A stretch of DNA of 18,494 nt. Source: Piscirickettsiaceae bacterium. GTDB taxonomy: Bacteria; Pseudomonadota; Gammaproteobacteria; Methylococcales; Cycloclasticaceae. The position numbers and the translations under genes were made by a program. Under the pieces are notes generated by a model. That model did no database searches. It saw only the letters and a list, made by a program, of their open reading frames with translations, and was not told where the DNA came from. Location of the stretch: the NCBI GenBank assembly GCA_002401365.1, contig NVSW01000057.1, forward strand, positions 1 to 18,494. The letters run 5' to 3'. This document shows, piece after piece, positions 1-7,439 of the stretch (position 1 is the first letter of the stretch; every line of letters begins with the position of its first letter).

Positions 1-224
1 ACATTACGCAAATATAGATAGCACAGGCCAAATCCCCACATCTTCTTAGCCTTAGTTAGGGCCAACAGATGATCCGCAATTTGTTCGTTCTCGTCGCTGA
101 GTTTGGGCCTATATCGATAACAGGTTTCGCTGATAGAAAATACCGCACACGAAATCCTGATATCCGCCTTACTCTGAGATACTGATCTTTGCGCCATCTC
201 TCGCCTTCGGGATGGCGTTACCAC
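1..224 (-). CDS. IS3-family transposase OrfB, N-terminal part (3' end outside window)
   Basis: This is the orfB frame of the IS, reached from orfA by a -1 frameshift at the A-run. From the GTG at 224-222 it reads VVTPSRRREMAQRSV and continues open to the window edge, giving 74 visible codons. The R-R-R-E-M-A-Q stretch, the S-E-T-C-Y-R-Y motif and the later W-G-F-G-L-C-Y-L-Y-L-R-N motif are typical of the start of IS3 OrfB, before the DDE integrase domain. The catalytic DDE residues would lie beyond position 1. The frame has no independent strong start apart from an internal Met (the M of REMAQ), so it is probably made as an OrfAB fusion. Whether the transposase is intact cannot be judged here. 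Confidence 0.85.
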   Translation of the reverse strand, partial: MVTPSRRREMAQRSVSQSKADIRISCAVFSISETCYRYRPKLSDENEQIADHLLALTKAKKMWGFGLCYLYLRN

Positions 225-484
225 TTTTTTTCAATGGCCTCTCTAGCAATTTCGGCCTTGAGTTTTTCCTCGGCATACATCTTTTTAAGGCGCCGATTTT
301 CATCTTCAAGCTCTTTCATTCGTTTCATCAACGATGCATCCATGCTGCCAAACTTGGATCGCCATTTATAGAACGTCGCATTGCTCATGCCGTGTTCGCG
401 GCATAAATCTGGAACCAATGCCCCCGCTTCATTTTGTTTCAAAATAGACAGTATTTGGCTGTCTGTATAGCGTGATTTCTTCAT
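218..484 (-). CDS. IS3-family transposase OrfA (helix-turn-helix protein)
   Basis: This is an 88-residue DNA-binding subunit of an IS3-family transposase. It begins MKKSRYTDSQILSIL and contains a helix-turn-helix of the HTH_Tnp_1 type at about residues 8-45, including CREHGMSNATFYKWRSKFG. A heptad-like helix follows (about 55-85, rich in K, E, L and R), which in this family is a leucine-zipper-like multimerisation segment. The start is supported by an AAAGGA Shine-Dalgarno about 8 nt upstream and a TATAAT -10 hexamer (503-508 on the plus strand). The frame ends EKKW-stop directly after the slippery A-run, so OrfA alone or an OrfAB fusion can be made. The length is normal for the family and the gene looks intact. 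Confidence 0.93.
   Translation of the reverse strand: MKKSRYTDSQILSILKQNEAGALVPDLCREHGMSNATFYKWRSKFGSMDASLMKRMKELEDENRRLKKMYAEEKLKAEIAREAIEKKW
224..230 (-). other. Programmed -1 frameshift heptamer A_AAA_AAG
   Basis: On the minus strand orfA reads GAA AAA AAG TGG TAA. The last A of GAA plus AAA AAG form the canonical A_AAA_AAG slippery heptamer, three bases before the orfA stop. Slipping back one base gives GTG GTA ACG..., the orfB frame, which is open and recognisably transposase. The orfB frame is closed by TGA at 233-231, just upstream of the heptamer, so the frames can only be joined here. This is the standard IS3-family control of OrfAB production. Confidence 0.9.
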
Positions 485-553
485 AGAAAATTCCTTTATT
501 TCATTATAAGAATTTTCTACTTAAAACGTCGGTTATTTATTGGGGGGATTACA

Positions 554-1151
554 CAATGAAACGTTTTGGTTTAGAGACGAGAATCAATTTAGGCTACTAG
601 AAGAAAAGTTATACGCTGAACTACTCAGTAACAATGCAACGGTTAATATTTGGTCTGCAGCAAGCTCTGCGGGTCAGGAGCCTTATTCTATTAGTTTGAG
701 CGTTGATTCCTTTCTTAACTCTATACAGGAGGATGTTTTTTTTCGAATTACTGCCACTGATATTTCTAGTAAAATGATCGCTCGAGCTAAAAGAGGTGTG
801 TTTACCGATTTTGAATTGGAACGTGGTTTGCCTTCACCATTAAAAGACGAACATTTCACCTCAGTAAAAGAAGGTTGGCTTATTTCTGCAAGGCATAGAG
901 CCCGGGTGAGTTATTCCACATTGAATTTAATGGATGATTTCAAACGTCTTGGTTGTTTTGATATTATTTTTTGCCGTAATGTGTTGATGTATTTTTCCAC
1001 GGCTACAAAATTAGATATTCTTAATCGTTTACAGGCGGCTCTTAAGCCGGGTGGTTATTTGTTTTTAAGTAATACTGAGCGCCTGCCTAGTGATGCGCAA
1101 GGCTTTGAGGTTTTACAAGATATGGGAACTAAGTACTATCGTAAAATCTAA
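554..1151 (+). pseudogene. cheR: CheR chemotaxis methyltransferase, N-terminally truncated by IS insertion
   Basis: This is the remnant of CheR, which methylates glutamates of chemoreceptors using S-adenosylmethionine. The visible part starts at the conserved N-E-T-F-W-F-R-D motif (codon N at 555). It keeps the SAM-binding region SAASSAGQEPYSI, the ATDIS acidic loop, DIIFCRNVLMYF and KPGGYLFLSNTE, and ends normally at 1151. It lacks roughly the first 75-90 residues: the N-terminal helical domain and linker of a family usually about 275 residues long. The IS end at 553 abuts the motif. The only in-frame start is a TTG at 540-542 lying inside the IS end, with no Shine-Dalgarno, so a working product is unlikely. 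Position directly before flgB matches cheV-cheR-flgB synteny in polar flagellar loci, so the missing 5' part may lie beyond the IS. Confidence 0.88.
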
Positions 1152-1167
1152 ATTTTAAGGTTTATTT

Positions 1168-1230
1168 ATGCCGCTAGCACCGCATATTGTTGCCGCTTTT
1201 GCCGCCTATAAGGGCGTAAAAATTCTTTAA
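1168..1230 (+). CDS. Possible 20-residue peptide between cheR and flgB
   Basis: This is a very short ORF reading MPLAPHIVAAFAAYKGVKIL with an ATG start. An AAGG at 1157-1160, 7 nt before the ATG, could serve as a weak Shine-Dalgarno. It sits between the cheR stop and the sigma-54 site of flgB, so it would be made from the cheR transcript, not the flgB one. The sequence is hydrophobic and alanine-rich with a basic end. I do not recognise it. It may be a chance ORF, or the debris of a longer gene. No function is proposed. Confidence 0.2.
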   Translation: MPLAPHIVAAFAAYKGVKIL

Positions 1231-1258
1231 GTTACTGAAATATATACATTAATATTGT

Positions 1259-1275
1259 TGGCATGTTTTCTGCTT
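1259..1275 (+). promoter_or_regulatory. Sigma-54 (-24/-12) promoter for the flgB operon
   Basis: The sequence TGGCATGTTTTCTGCTT has the invariant GG (1260-1261) and GC (1272-1273) exactly 10 nt apart, with TGGCA at -24 close to consensus; the -12 element is CTGCT rather than TTGCA. It lies about 30 bp before the flgB start. In polar flagellar systems the hook-basal-body operon is sigma-54-dependent and activated by FlrC/FleR-type regulators, which fits. The motif is seen directly; its activity is inferred. Confidence 0.75.
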
Positions 1276-1305
1276 TGTTATTACGTAACGAAACGGAGAT
1301 GAACC

Positions 1306-1698
1306 ATGGCAACAACTATAAATACCTTGTTTGGTATACATGAAAAAGCGCTGATATATCGTTCTCAACGCGCAGAAGTATTGGCCGCAAATATGGCTAA
1401 TGCCGATACCCCAGGTTATAAAGCAAGGGACTTTGATTTTAAGTCCGTCCTACGCCAAATGGGCGCGTCAAACAGCGGTTTAAATGTAACGAATAAAAAA
1501 CACATCGCAATAAACTCGTCTCCCTCTTCAGTTTCCTTGGCATATAGAATACCCACCAGCGCCTCTTTGGATGGGAATACGGTGGATGCACAGTCTGAGC
1601 AGGCTCGTTACGGGCAAAATGCCTTAGACTATCAAACCTCTATTCGTTTTTTAAACGGTAAAATTACGGGTTACCTTTCAGCGTTGAGGGGTGACTAA
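1306..1698 (+). CDS. flgB: Flagellar proximal rod protein FlgB
   Basis: FlgB, 130 residues, is the normal family length. It forms part of the proximal rod that crosses the periplasm next to the MS ring and the export gate. The N-terminal rod signature is clear: ALIYRSQRAEVLAANMANADTPGYKARDFDF (in part), with the N-x-A-N-x-x-T-P-G-Y-K pattern shared by flagellar axial proteins. The C-terminus (QTSIRFLNGKITGYLSALRG) forms the second half of the coiled-coil domain. There is no signal peptide, as expected for type III flagellar export. The ATG at 1306 follows ACGGAGA; another ATG at 1299 is out of frame. It is the first gene of the operon behind the sigma-54 site, two bases before flgC. Confidence 0.97.
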   Translation: MATTINTLFGIHEKALIYRSQRAEVLAANMANADTPGYKARDFDFKSVLRQMGASNSGLNVTNKKHIAINSSPSSVSLAYRIPTSASLDGNTVDAQSEQARYGQNALDYQTSIRFLNGKITGYLSALRGD

Positions 1699-1700
1699 TT

Positions 1701-2120
1701 ATGTCTTTATATAATATTTTTGATATTGCTGGTAGTGGTATGAGCGCACAAACGACGCGTTTGAACTTGGTAGCAAGTAACCTTGCCAATGCTGATACTG
1801 TAAGCAGTAGCACCACAAAAACCTACCGCTCACGGCAACCTGTTTTTGCCACCGTATTGCATGATGCGATGGGCAGTAATAAGGCCGTTTCAAAAGGTGT
1901 TCGTGTATTGGGCATTGTTGAAAGCCAAGCACCATTACGCAAAGAATATGCGCCACAGCATCCTATGGCAAATGACGATGGCTATATCTATAAGCCTAAT
2001 GTAAATGTTATCGAAGAAATGGCCAATATGATGTCGGCCAGTAGAACCTATCAAAACAACGTTGAAATGCTAAATACGGCAAAACAGCTATTACAACAAA
2101 CCTTAAAAATCGGACAATAA
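1701..2120 (+). CDS. flgC: Flagellar proximal rod protein FlgC
   Basis: FlgC, 139 residues, is a proximal rod subunit built next to FlgB. The N-terminus (YNIFDIAGSGMSAQTTRLN, then VASNLANADT) is the classic FlgC rod-domain signature. The C-terminal helix carries NVNVIEEMANMMSASRTYQNN and ends in AKQLLQQTLKIG, both typical. Translation starts two bases after the flgB stop, using AGGGGTGA (1687-1694) within the end of flgB, so the two genes are probably translationally coupled. The length is normal and nothing is missing. Confidence 0.97.
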   Translation: MSLYNIFDIAGSGMSAQTTRLNLVASNLANADTVSSSTTKTYRSRQPVFATVLHDAMGSNKAVSKGVRVLGIVESQAPLRKEYAPQHPMANDDGYIYKPNVNVIEEMANMMSASRTYQNNVEMLNTAKQLLQQTLKIGQ

Positions 2121-2132
2121 CGGAGAATAAAG

Positions 2133-2804
2133 ATGCCAGAAGTCGATTTAAATACGCTACAAAGCCTAGGCTTAGCTAATCAAACGCAAACGAAAAAATC
2201 AAGTAGTGATTTGGGCCAGGGAGACTTTTTAAAATTAATGGTCACGCAGCTTGAAAACCAAGATCCATTGGACCCTCAAGATAGTGGCGAGTTTTTAGGT
2301 CAAATTGCACAATTCAGCACCGTAACAGGTATTCAAGGCTTGCAAGCATCATTTTCTGATTTTGCGTCATCCATAGCAAATGACCAAGCATTACAGGCCG
2401 CTAACGTAGTCGGCAGAAAAGTTATCGTGCCGCTACAAGCTGGCATTTTAACAGAGGGTGGGAAAATTGAAGGCGAGTTGAGTTTGCCAGCTAGTTCACC
2501 CGATGTATCAATAAAAATTACCGACCAATCCGGCCAACTAATTAAAACAATTAACTTAGGCTCGCAGGCTGCTGGCCCTGTTTCATTTGTATGGAATGGG
2601 TTAAAAGAAGATGGCAGTGTTGCCCCAGCTGGGAATTACTCGGTTGATGCGGAGGCTCGAATTGATGGACAAAACTTTGATTTAGATACCCAGCTGGTAG
2701 CTGATGTGGAAAGCGTCACATTGGGTGGAGTAGGTGGTGGGCTAAAATTGAATTTGGTCGGCCTTGGTAGTGTTGACTTTAGTAGCGTAACAAAAATATT
2801 TTAA
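2133..2804 (+). CDS. flgD: Hook cap / hook assembly scaffold FlgD
   Basis: FlgD, 223 residues, caps the growing hook and is needed for FlgE subunits to polymerise. It is absent from the finished flagellum. The N-terminal region has the family hallmark LGQGDFLKLMVTQLENQDPL (about residues 26-46), followed by EFLGQIAQFSTVTGIQ. The C-terminal half is beta-rich, with the FlgD Ig-like/Tudor signature WNGLKEDGSVAPAGNY. The ATG follows CGGAG with good spacing. It lies 12 bp after flgC and 12 bp before flgE, in the standard order. Confidence 0.96.
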   Translation: MPEVDLNTLQSLGLANQTQTKKSSSDLGQGDFLKLMVTQLENQDPLDPQDSGEFLGQIAQFSTVTGIQGLQASFSDFASSIANDQALQAANVVGRKVIVPLQAGILTEGGKIEGELSLPASSPDVSIKITDQSGQLIKTINLGSQAAGPVSFVWNGLKEDGSVAPAGNYSVDAEARIDGQNFDLDTQLVADVESVTLGGVGGGLKLNLVGLGSVDFSSVTKIF

Positions 2805-2816
2805 TAGGAGAAGATC

Positions 2817-4058
2817 ATGTCATTTCGTACTTCATTAAGTGGATTAGATGCGGCAGCGACCGATTTATCAGTAGTAGGCAATAATATAGCCAATGCATCG
2901 ACCAACGGGTTTAAAGAATCTCGTGCCGAATTTGTAGATGTGTTTGCAACGACATTTACCGGTGTTTCTGGCAATACGCCGGGTAGCGGTGTTAGGGTGG
3001 CGACAATCGCACAACAATTTAGCCAAGGTAATATTGAATTTACCTCGAGCAATTTAGATTTAGCTATTAATGGTGAGGGCTTTTTTATTCTCGATGATAA
3101 TGGTTCATTAGCCTATACACGAGCAGGTGCTTATACAACTGATAGAGATGGTTTTATTGTGGATAGTTCAGGCCGTCAGCTACAGGTTTTTCCACCTAAT
3201 AATAATGGAACATTTAATACCGGTTCGCTCGCATCCATTCAGTTAAGCACTAATGATTCGGCACCATTTGCTACGTCCACAGTGAACCCAACTTTAAACT
3301 TGGATTCTAGACAAGGGGTACCAATAAACCCTGTCTTTGACCCTTTAGATGCTGATACATATAACCACTCTACATCAACAACGGTATATGACTCTTTAGG
3401 GAATGACTTTCCTGCGACGATGTATTTTGTGGCAACAAATCTAGCAACTAATACATGGGACGTATATACAGAAGTTAATAATACAGCGGTAACCGTTGGT
3501 GGTGGCGTATCTTTTAGTATGTCATTTAATACGGATGGTACCTTTCAAACTGCGAATGGCTCATTGACAGGGCAAGTAGCGTTAGATAGTTTTAGTATTG
3601 GTAATGGCTCAGCTCCAATTGCTATAACGTTCGATTACCAGGACATGACTCAGTATGGTAGTGATTTTGCGGTCAATGGCTTAAGTCAAAATGGTTTTGC
3701 CTCTGGTAGATTGAGTGGTATTGATATTGACCCAACGGGTGTTGTGTTTGCCCAGTTTACGAACGGCCAGTCTAATGCATTAGGGCAAGTTGCTTTGGGC
3801 ACTTTCCCTAATTCACAAGGGCTACGTCAATTAGGCGACTCATCTTGGGCAGAAACATTTTCCTCAGGTGACCGAATTGTGGGTGCAGCAGGTACAGCCG
3901 GATTTGGCAATTTACAATCAGCTGCATTGGAATCATCAAACGTTGATATTGCTACTCAGTTGGTCAATTTAATTACTTCGCAACGTAACTTCCAAGCCAA
4001 TGCGCAAGCAATTTCTACGCAAGATACGATTCAGCAAGCAATTATTAATATCCGTTAA
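2817..4058 (+). CDS. flgE: Flagellar hook protein FlgE
   Basis: FlgE, 413 residues, polymerises into the curved hook that acts as a universal joint between rod and filament. The N-terminus (MSFRTSLSGLDAAATDLSVV, then GNNIANASTNGFK) and C-terminus (SSNVDIATQLVNLITSQRNF, then QANAQAISTQDTIQQAI) are the paired D0 helices of axial proteins. The FlgE/F/G middle signature LDLAINGEGFFILDDNG is near residue 80. The central D1/D2 region is Ser/Thr/Asn-rich, as is usual. The ATG follows TAGGAG at a good distance. The length is typical for gammaproteobacterial FlgE. Confidence 0.97.
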   Translation: MSFRTSLSGLDAAATDLSVVGNNIANASTNGFKESRAEFVDVFATTFTGVSGNTPGSGVRVATIAQQFSQGNIEFTSSNLDLAINGEGFFILDDNGSLAYTRAGAYTTDRDGFIVDSSGRQLQVFPPNNNGTFNTGSLASIQLSTNDSAPFATSTVNPTLNLDSRQGVPINPVFDPLDADTYNHSTSTTVYDSLGNDFPATMYFVATNLATNTWDVYTEVNNTAVTVGGGVSFSMSFNTDGTFQTANGSLTGQVALDSFSIGNGSAPIAITFDYQDMTQYGSDFAVNGLSQNGFASGRLSGIDIDPTGVVFAQFTNGQSNALGQVALGTFPNSQGLRQLGDSSWAETFSSGDRIVGAAGTAGFGNLQSAALESSNVDIATQLVNLITSQRNFQANAQAISTQDTIQQAIINIR

Positions 4059-4082
4059 CGTTAGGCTTAAGAGAGAACTCAA

Positions 4083-4823
4083 ATGGACAGTAGCTTATAC
4101 GTAGCAATGAGTGGCGCAAAACAGGTGTTGATTTCACAAGCTGTTAATTCGCATAACTTAGCAAATGCTAATACCACTGGCTTTAAAGCGGATCTATCAC
4201 AGTTTAGAAGTATGCCTGTGTATGGGCCAGGCTTACCATCCCATGTGTATGCAATGGCAGAGCGCCCTGGGATTGATTTTAAAACAGGCACGTTACAACA
4301 AACTGGCCGTGAGCTAGATGTGTCGATCAGTGGCGAAGGTTGGATTGCTGTACAGGCAAATGATGGTTCAGAAGCATATACCCGAGCGGGCGATTTGCGA
4401 CTTACGCCAGAAGGGTTGCTGATAACGGGCACAGGGCTGCCCGTGCTGGGCGGGGGTGGGCCGATTACGTTGCCTGAATCTGCAAAAATGGAAATAGGAG
4501 CAGATGGCACCATCAGTATCATTCCATTAGGTGATAGTGCGGAAACGCTCACGGTCATTGACAGAATAAAGCTAGTGAACCCTGGCCTAGGCGATATAGA
4601 AAAAGGGCGCGATGGTTTGTTCAGAATGAAACAAGGTGGCATTTCAGACGCTAGCGCGGATGTATCGTTAGTTTCAGGGTCTATTGAAGGTAGTAACGTC
4701 AGCGTAGTGTCCGCCATGGTGAATATGATTGAGTTGGCGAAAAACTTTGAGTTACAAGTGAAAATGATGAAAACAATAGATGAAAATGAAGCCGCTAGCG
4801 CACAATTAATGCGCGTCGGCTAA
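4083..4823 (+). CDS. flgF: Proximal rod protein FlgF
   Basis: FlgF, 246 residues, is a rod subunit bridging the proximal and distal rod. It begins MDSSLYVAMSGAKQVLISQA with the NSHNLANANTTGFKADLSQF signature. The middle contains ELDVSISGEGWIAVQANDGS, where the W in G-E-G-W separates FlgF from FlgE and FlgG. The C-terminus has SNVSVVSAMVNMIELAKNFE. Only 24 bp separate it from flgE, and its Shine-Dalgarno (GAGAGAA) is weak compared with its neighbours, suggesting read-through or coupling. I see no extra promoter before it. Confidence 0.96.
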   Translation: MDSSLYVAMSGAKQVLISQAVNSHNLANANTTGFKADLSQFRSMPVYGPGLPSHVYAMAERPGIDFKTGTLQQTGRELDVSISGEGWIAVQANDGSEAYTRAGDLRLTPEGLLITGTGLPVLGGGGPITLPESAKMEIGADGTISIIPLGDSAETLTVIDRIKLVNPGLGDIEKGRDGLFRMKQGGISDASADVSLVSGSIEGSNVSVVSAMVNMIELAKNFELQVKMMKTIDENEAASAQLMRVG

Positions 4824-4836
4824 GTAGGAGAGAAAA

Positions 4837-5625
4837 ATGGCAACAGAAGCACTATGGATCAGTAAAACAGGCTTAGAAGCACAACAAACTCGGATGGCGG
4901 TTATCTCGAATAACTTGGCCAACGTAAATACGACTGGGTTTAAAAAATCACGTGCGATTTTTGAAGACTTGCTGTATCAAAACATTCGGCAAGTAGGGGC
5001 GCAGTCTTCGCAAGATACTACCTTACCAACGGGGCTACAAATTGGTACCGGCGTACGTACGGTTGCAACCGAAAAAACGCATACCCAAGGCAGTATTTTA
5101 CAAACCGGTAACTCGCTCGATATGGCGGTTAGTGGGCGTGGTTTTTTTCAAGTTTTACGTCCCGATGGCAGTATTACTTATACCCGAGATGGTAGTTTTA
5201 AACTTGATTCTACCGGTCAACTGGTCACCTCTGGCGGTTACCCTTTAGAGCCTTCAATCACCATTCCGGATGATGCACTTAGTGTAACAGTGGGTATTGA
5301 TGGCACAGTATCGGTGCTTCAATCGGGGAGTGCTACACCATCTCAAGTAGGTAATATCACATTGGCTGATTTTATTAACCCAACGGGATTAGAGCCAATA
5401 GGTGAGAACCAGTATAGAGAGTCGCTGTCTAGTGGCAGCCCAACCGTAGGAACACCGGGTGAATCTGGTATAGGGATTTTAAATGAAGGTTCGTTAGAAA
5501 CATCAAATGTAAATGTTGTTGAAGAGCTGGTGGGGATGATTGAAACACAACGTGCCTATGAAATGAATTCGAAGGCAATTTCAACAACTGACCAAATGCT
5601 ACAGCGGTTAATGCAGGATTTGTAA
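4837..5625 (+). CDS. flgG: Distal rod protein FlgG
   Basis: FlgG, 262 residues, is close to the near-invariant family length. It forms the distal rod that spans the P and L rings. The N-terminal KTGLEAQQTRMAVISNNLAN, then NVNTTGFKKSRA, and the C-terminal LNEGSLETSNVNVVEELVGM are diagnostic. FEDLLYQNIRQ, following the N-terminal helix, is the FlgG-specific stretch that stiffens the rod relative to the hook. The C-terminus ends MLQRLMQDL as in most FlgG. The ATG is preceded by TAGGAGAG. The gene is unremarkable and intact. Confidence 0.98.
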   Translation: MATEALWISKTGLEAQQTRMAVISNNLANVNTTGFKKSRAIFEDLLYQNIRQVGAQSSQDTTLPTGLQIGTGVRTVATEKTHTQGSILQTGNSLDMAVSGRGFFQVLRPDGSITYTRDGSFKLDSTGQLVTSGGYPLEPSITIPDDALSVTVGIDGTVSVLQSGSATPSQVGNITLADFINPTGLEPIGENQYRESLSSGSPTVGTPGESGIGILNEGSLETSNVNVVEELVGMIETQRAYEMNSKAISTTDQMLQRLMQDL

Positions 5626-5644
5626 GTTAAGGATTATTAATAAT

Positions 5645-6325
5645 ATGAAGCTGATTAATTTTCTAATATTACTAGCGATGTTGCCGGGTTGTGCAATGAT
5701 GGATGATATGGCTAAACCACGCCATGACCCAGAATTTACACCGGCTGCACCGTCCGCATACCAAATCCCGCGGGATCGTAACGGTTCTATCTACCAAGCT
5801 GGTTTCGACATTCGCTTCTTTGAAGATAATAGAGCACGACGAATTGGTGATATCTTAACCATCAATTTAGTAGAGAAAACAGACGCTAAAAAAGAAGCGG
5901 ATACAGACATTAAAAAGGGTAATACCACTACGATTTCAACACCAACGTTTCTGGGCGATGTGGATCCATCAAGGTTTGGTTTGAATTTCAATAGCAGCCT
6001 TGCTTCCAGTAACGATTTTTCTGGAGAAACAGAAAGCACCCAAAAGAATAGCTTGAGCGGCAGCATTACGGTGAGCGTGACGGATGTGTTGCCGAATGGT
6101 TATTTGAAAATACGCGGTGAGAAACGGGTTAGATTAAACCAAGGTAATGAATATATTAGGGTATCTGGCATTATTCGGCCTGTAGATATCAACCCTGACA
6201 ATAGCATTGATTCTACAAAAATAGCTGATGCAACACTTATGTATACAGGTGAAGGTGCATTGGCTGATGCTAATAAGATTGGTTGGCTAGCAAGGTTTTT
6301 TATAAGTGCGTTATTCCCGTTCTAA
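5645..6325 (+). CDS. flgH: Flagellar L-ring lipoprotein FlgH
   Basis: FlgH, 226 residues, is the outer-membrane lipoprotein that forms the L ring around the distal rod. The N-terminus MKLINFLILLAMLPGC is a lipoprotein signal with an LPGC lipobox, so Cys16 is the expected lipidated residue. Family motifs are GSIYQAG, RRIGDILTINLVEKTDAKK and, near the C-terminus, YLKIRGEKRVRLNQGNEYIR, followed by SGIIRPVDI and YTGEGALADANKIGWLARFF. An AAGGA lies upstream of the start. The protein uses Sec/Lol export, unlike the rod and hook subunits around it. The length is normal. Confidence 0.97.
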   Translation: MKLINFLILLAMLPGCAMMDDMAKPRHDPEFTPAAPSAYQIPRDRNGSIYQAGFDIRFFEDNRARRIGDILTINLVEKTDAKKEADTDIKKGNTTTISTPTFLGDVDPSRFGLNFNSSLASSNDFSGETESTQKNSLSGSITVSVTDVLPNGYLKIRGEKRVRLNQGNEYIRVSGIIRPVDINPDNSIDSTKIADATLMYTGEGALADANKIGWLARFFISALFPF

Positions 6326-6335
6326 GGAGTTAGAG

Positions 6336-7439
6336 ATGAAAAATAAACTATTAATAGTCCTATTGTGCATGTCTTTTAGTACGCCCTTGGTATATGCAGA
6401 GCGTATTAAAGATCTGGCATCTATTACTGGCGTGCGGTCTAACCAATTAATTGGTTATGGCGTAGTTGTTGGTTTAAATGGCACTGGTGATAAGGTCAAG
6501 TCAGGTGATTTTACCTCACAGAGTTTGCGTAGCATGTTGGCTCAAGTTGGGGTAAAAATTCCATCAAACATTCAAATAAAATCAAAGAATGTTGCAGCAG
6601 TTGTAATACACGCAACGCTGCCCCCATTTGCTGTGCCGGGCCAAAATATTGATGTGACGGTTAATTCAATTGGCGAAGCGAGCAGTTTACGAGGCGGTAC
6701 GTTATTAATGTCACCCCTGAAAGGTGTCGATGGGAATGTTTATGGTATTGCCCAAGGCAACCTTATTGTGGGAGGCTTGAGTGCAACAGGTAATGATGGC
6801 TCAAAAGTCAGTGTTAACATTCCAACGGTGGGTAGTATTCCAAACGGTGCAACGGTTGAACGTTCTGTCCGTAGCCCATTTGGCGATGGCAATTCTTTAA
6901 CGTTCAATTTGCATACATTTGATTTTACAACGGCTAATCGGTTGGCTACCTCAATCAATAGGGCAATAGGCCCAAATACATCACGCCCCATAAACGGCGG
7001 CAGCATACGAGTGAATATGCCAAGAGATGCTGGGCAACGTGTTGCATTTATGTCTTTACTTGAAAATTTAGAGGTACAACCAGCGCAATCTGCAGCAAGA
7101 ATAATCATCAATTCTAGGACAGGCACAGTGGTTATTAACAGCCAAGTTAAAGTGCGTCCTGCTGCTGTTTCACACGGTAATTTAACGGTCACCATTAATG
7201 AAACCATAAATGTTAGTCAACCCGGTGCTTTTTCTGATGGTGAGACGGTAGTGACGGCAGAATCTGATATTTCGATTACTGAAGAGGGTAAACGCATGTT
7301 TGTGTTTAACCCCGGTGTTTCACTAAAGGAAATTGTTAGAGCGGTTAATCAAGTTGGCGCAGGGCCAAGTGACCTAGTTGCTATTTTAGAAGCACTAAAA
7401 GGTGCCGGCGCATTGAGTGCTGAGTTAATTGTTATATAA
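6336..7439 (+). CDS. flgI: Flagellar P-ring protein FlgI
   Basis: FlgI, 367 residues from the chosen start, assembles the periplasmic P ring associated with peptidoglycan. I start it at the ATG at 6336 rather than the in-frame ATG at 6306. The later start follows AAGGAG (6324-6329) and gives a clean Sec signal (MKNKLLIVLLCMSFSTPLVYA, cleavage after A-Y-A-like VYA), whereas the earlier one lies inside flgH and would bury the signal. The mature protein begins ERIKDLASITGVRSNQLIGY and carries GLNGTGDK and the RVNMPRDAGQ region. The C-terminus GPSDLVAILEALKGAGALSA is diagnostic. It is 10 bp after the flgH stop, and the stop is directly followed by the flgJ ATG. Confidence 0.97.
   Translation: MKNKLLIVLLCMSFSTPLVYAERIKDLASITGVRSNQLIGYGVVVGLNGTGDKVKSGDFTSQSLRSMLAQVGVKIPSNIQIKSKNVAAVVIHATLPPFAVPGQNIDVTVNSIGEASSLRGGTLLMSPLKGVDGNVYGIAQGNLIVGGLSATGNDGSKVSVNIPTVGSIPNGATVERSVRSPFGDGNSLTFNLHTFDFTTANRLATSINRAIGPNTSRPINGGSIRVNMPRDAGQRVAFMSLLENLEVQPAQSAARIIINSRTGTVVINSQVKVRPAAVSHGNLTVTINETINVSQPGAFSDGETVVTAESDISITEEGKRMFVFNPGVSLKEIVRAVNQVGAGPSDLVAILEALKGAGALSAELIVI

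Larger units (their letters stand above)
1..553 (-). mobile_element. IS3-family insertion sequence, one end (partial)
   Basis: This is the orfA-proximal end of an IS3-family element that continues past the left edge of the window. Read on the minus strand, the end begins TGTAATCCCCCCAATAA at 553, with the terminal TG dinucleotide usual for IS3 elements. An orfA (218-484), an A_AAA_AAG slippery site and an orfB frame follow it. The boundary at 553 is set by two things: the TG terminus, and the fact that base 554 begins sequence readable as cheR. The other terminus and the target duplication lie outside the window. The protein style resembles the IS407/IS51 side of the family, but I cannot fix the subgroup. 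The insertion truncates cheR. Confidence 0.88.

Noticed and set aside
540..553. TTG start giving an apparent complete CheR ORF
   Set aside because: The TTG and the following Gly-Gly-Leu codons are part of the IS terminal inverted repeat, with no ribosome site; the remnant is better treated as a pseudogene.
1401..1408. GCCGATAC inside flgB and similar GCCGAT strings inside fliC and flgL as sigma-28 sites
   Set aside because: None has a TAAA-like -35 at the 11-nt spacing; the flgB copy encodes the conserved N-A-D-T-P of the rod signature.
6306..6335. Earlier in-frame ATG for FlgI
   Set aside because: It lies inside the end of flgH, has no Shine-Dalgarno and would put ten charged residues before a clean Sec signal; the ATG at 6336 follows AAGGAG.
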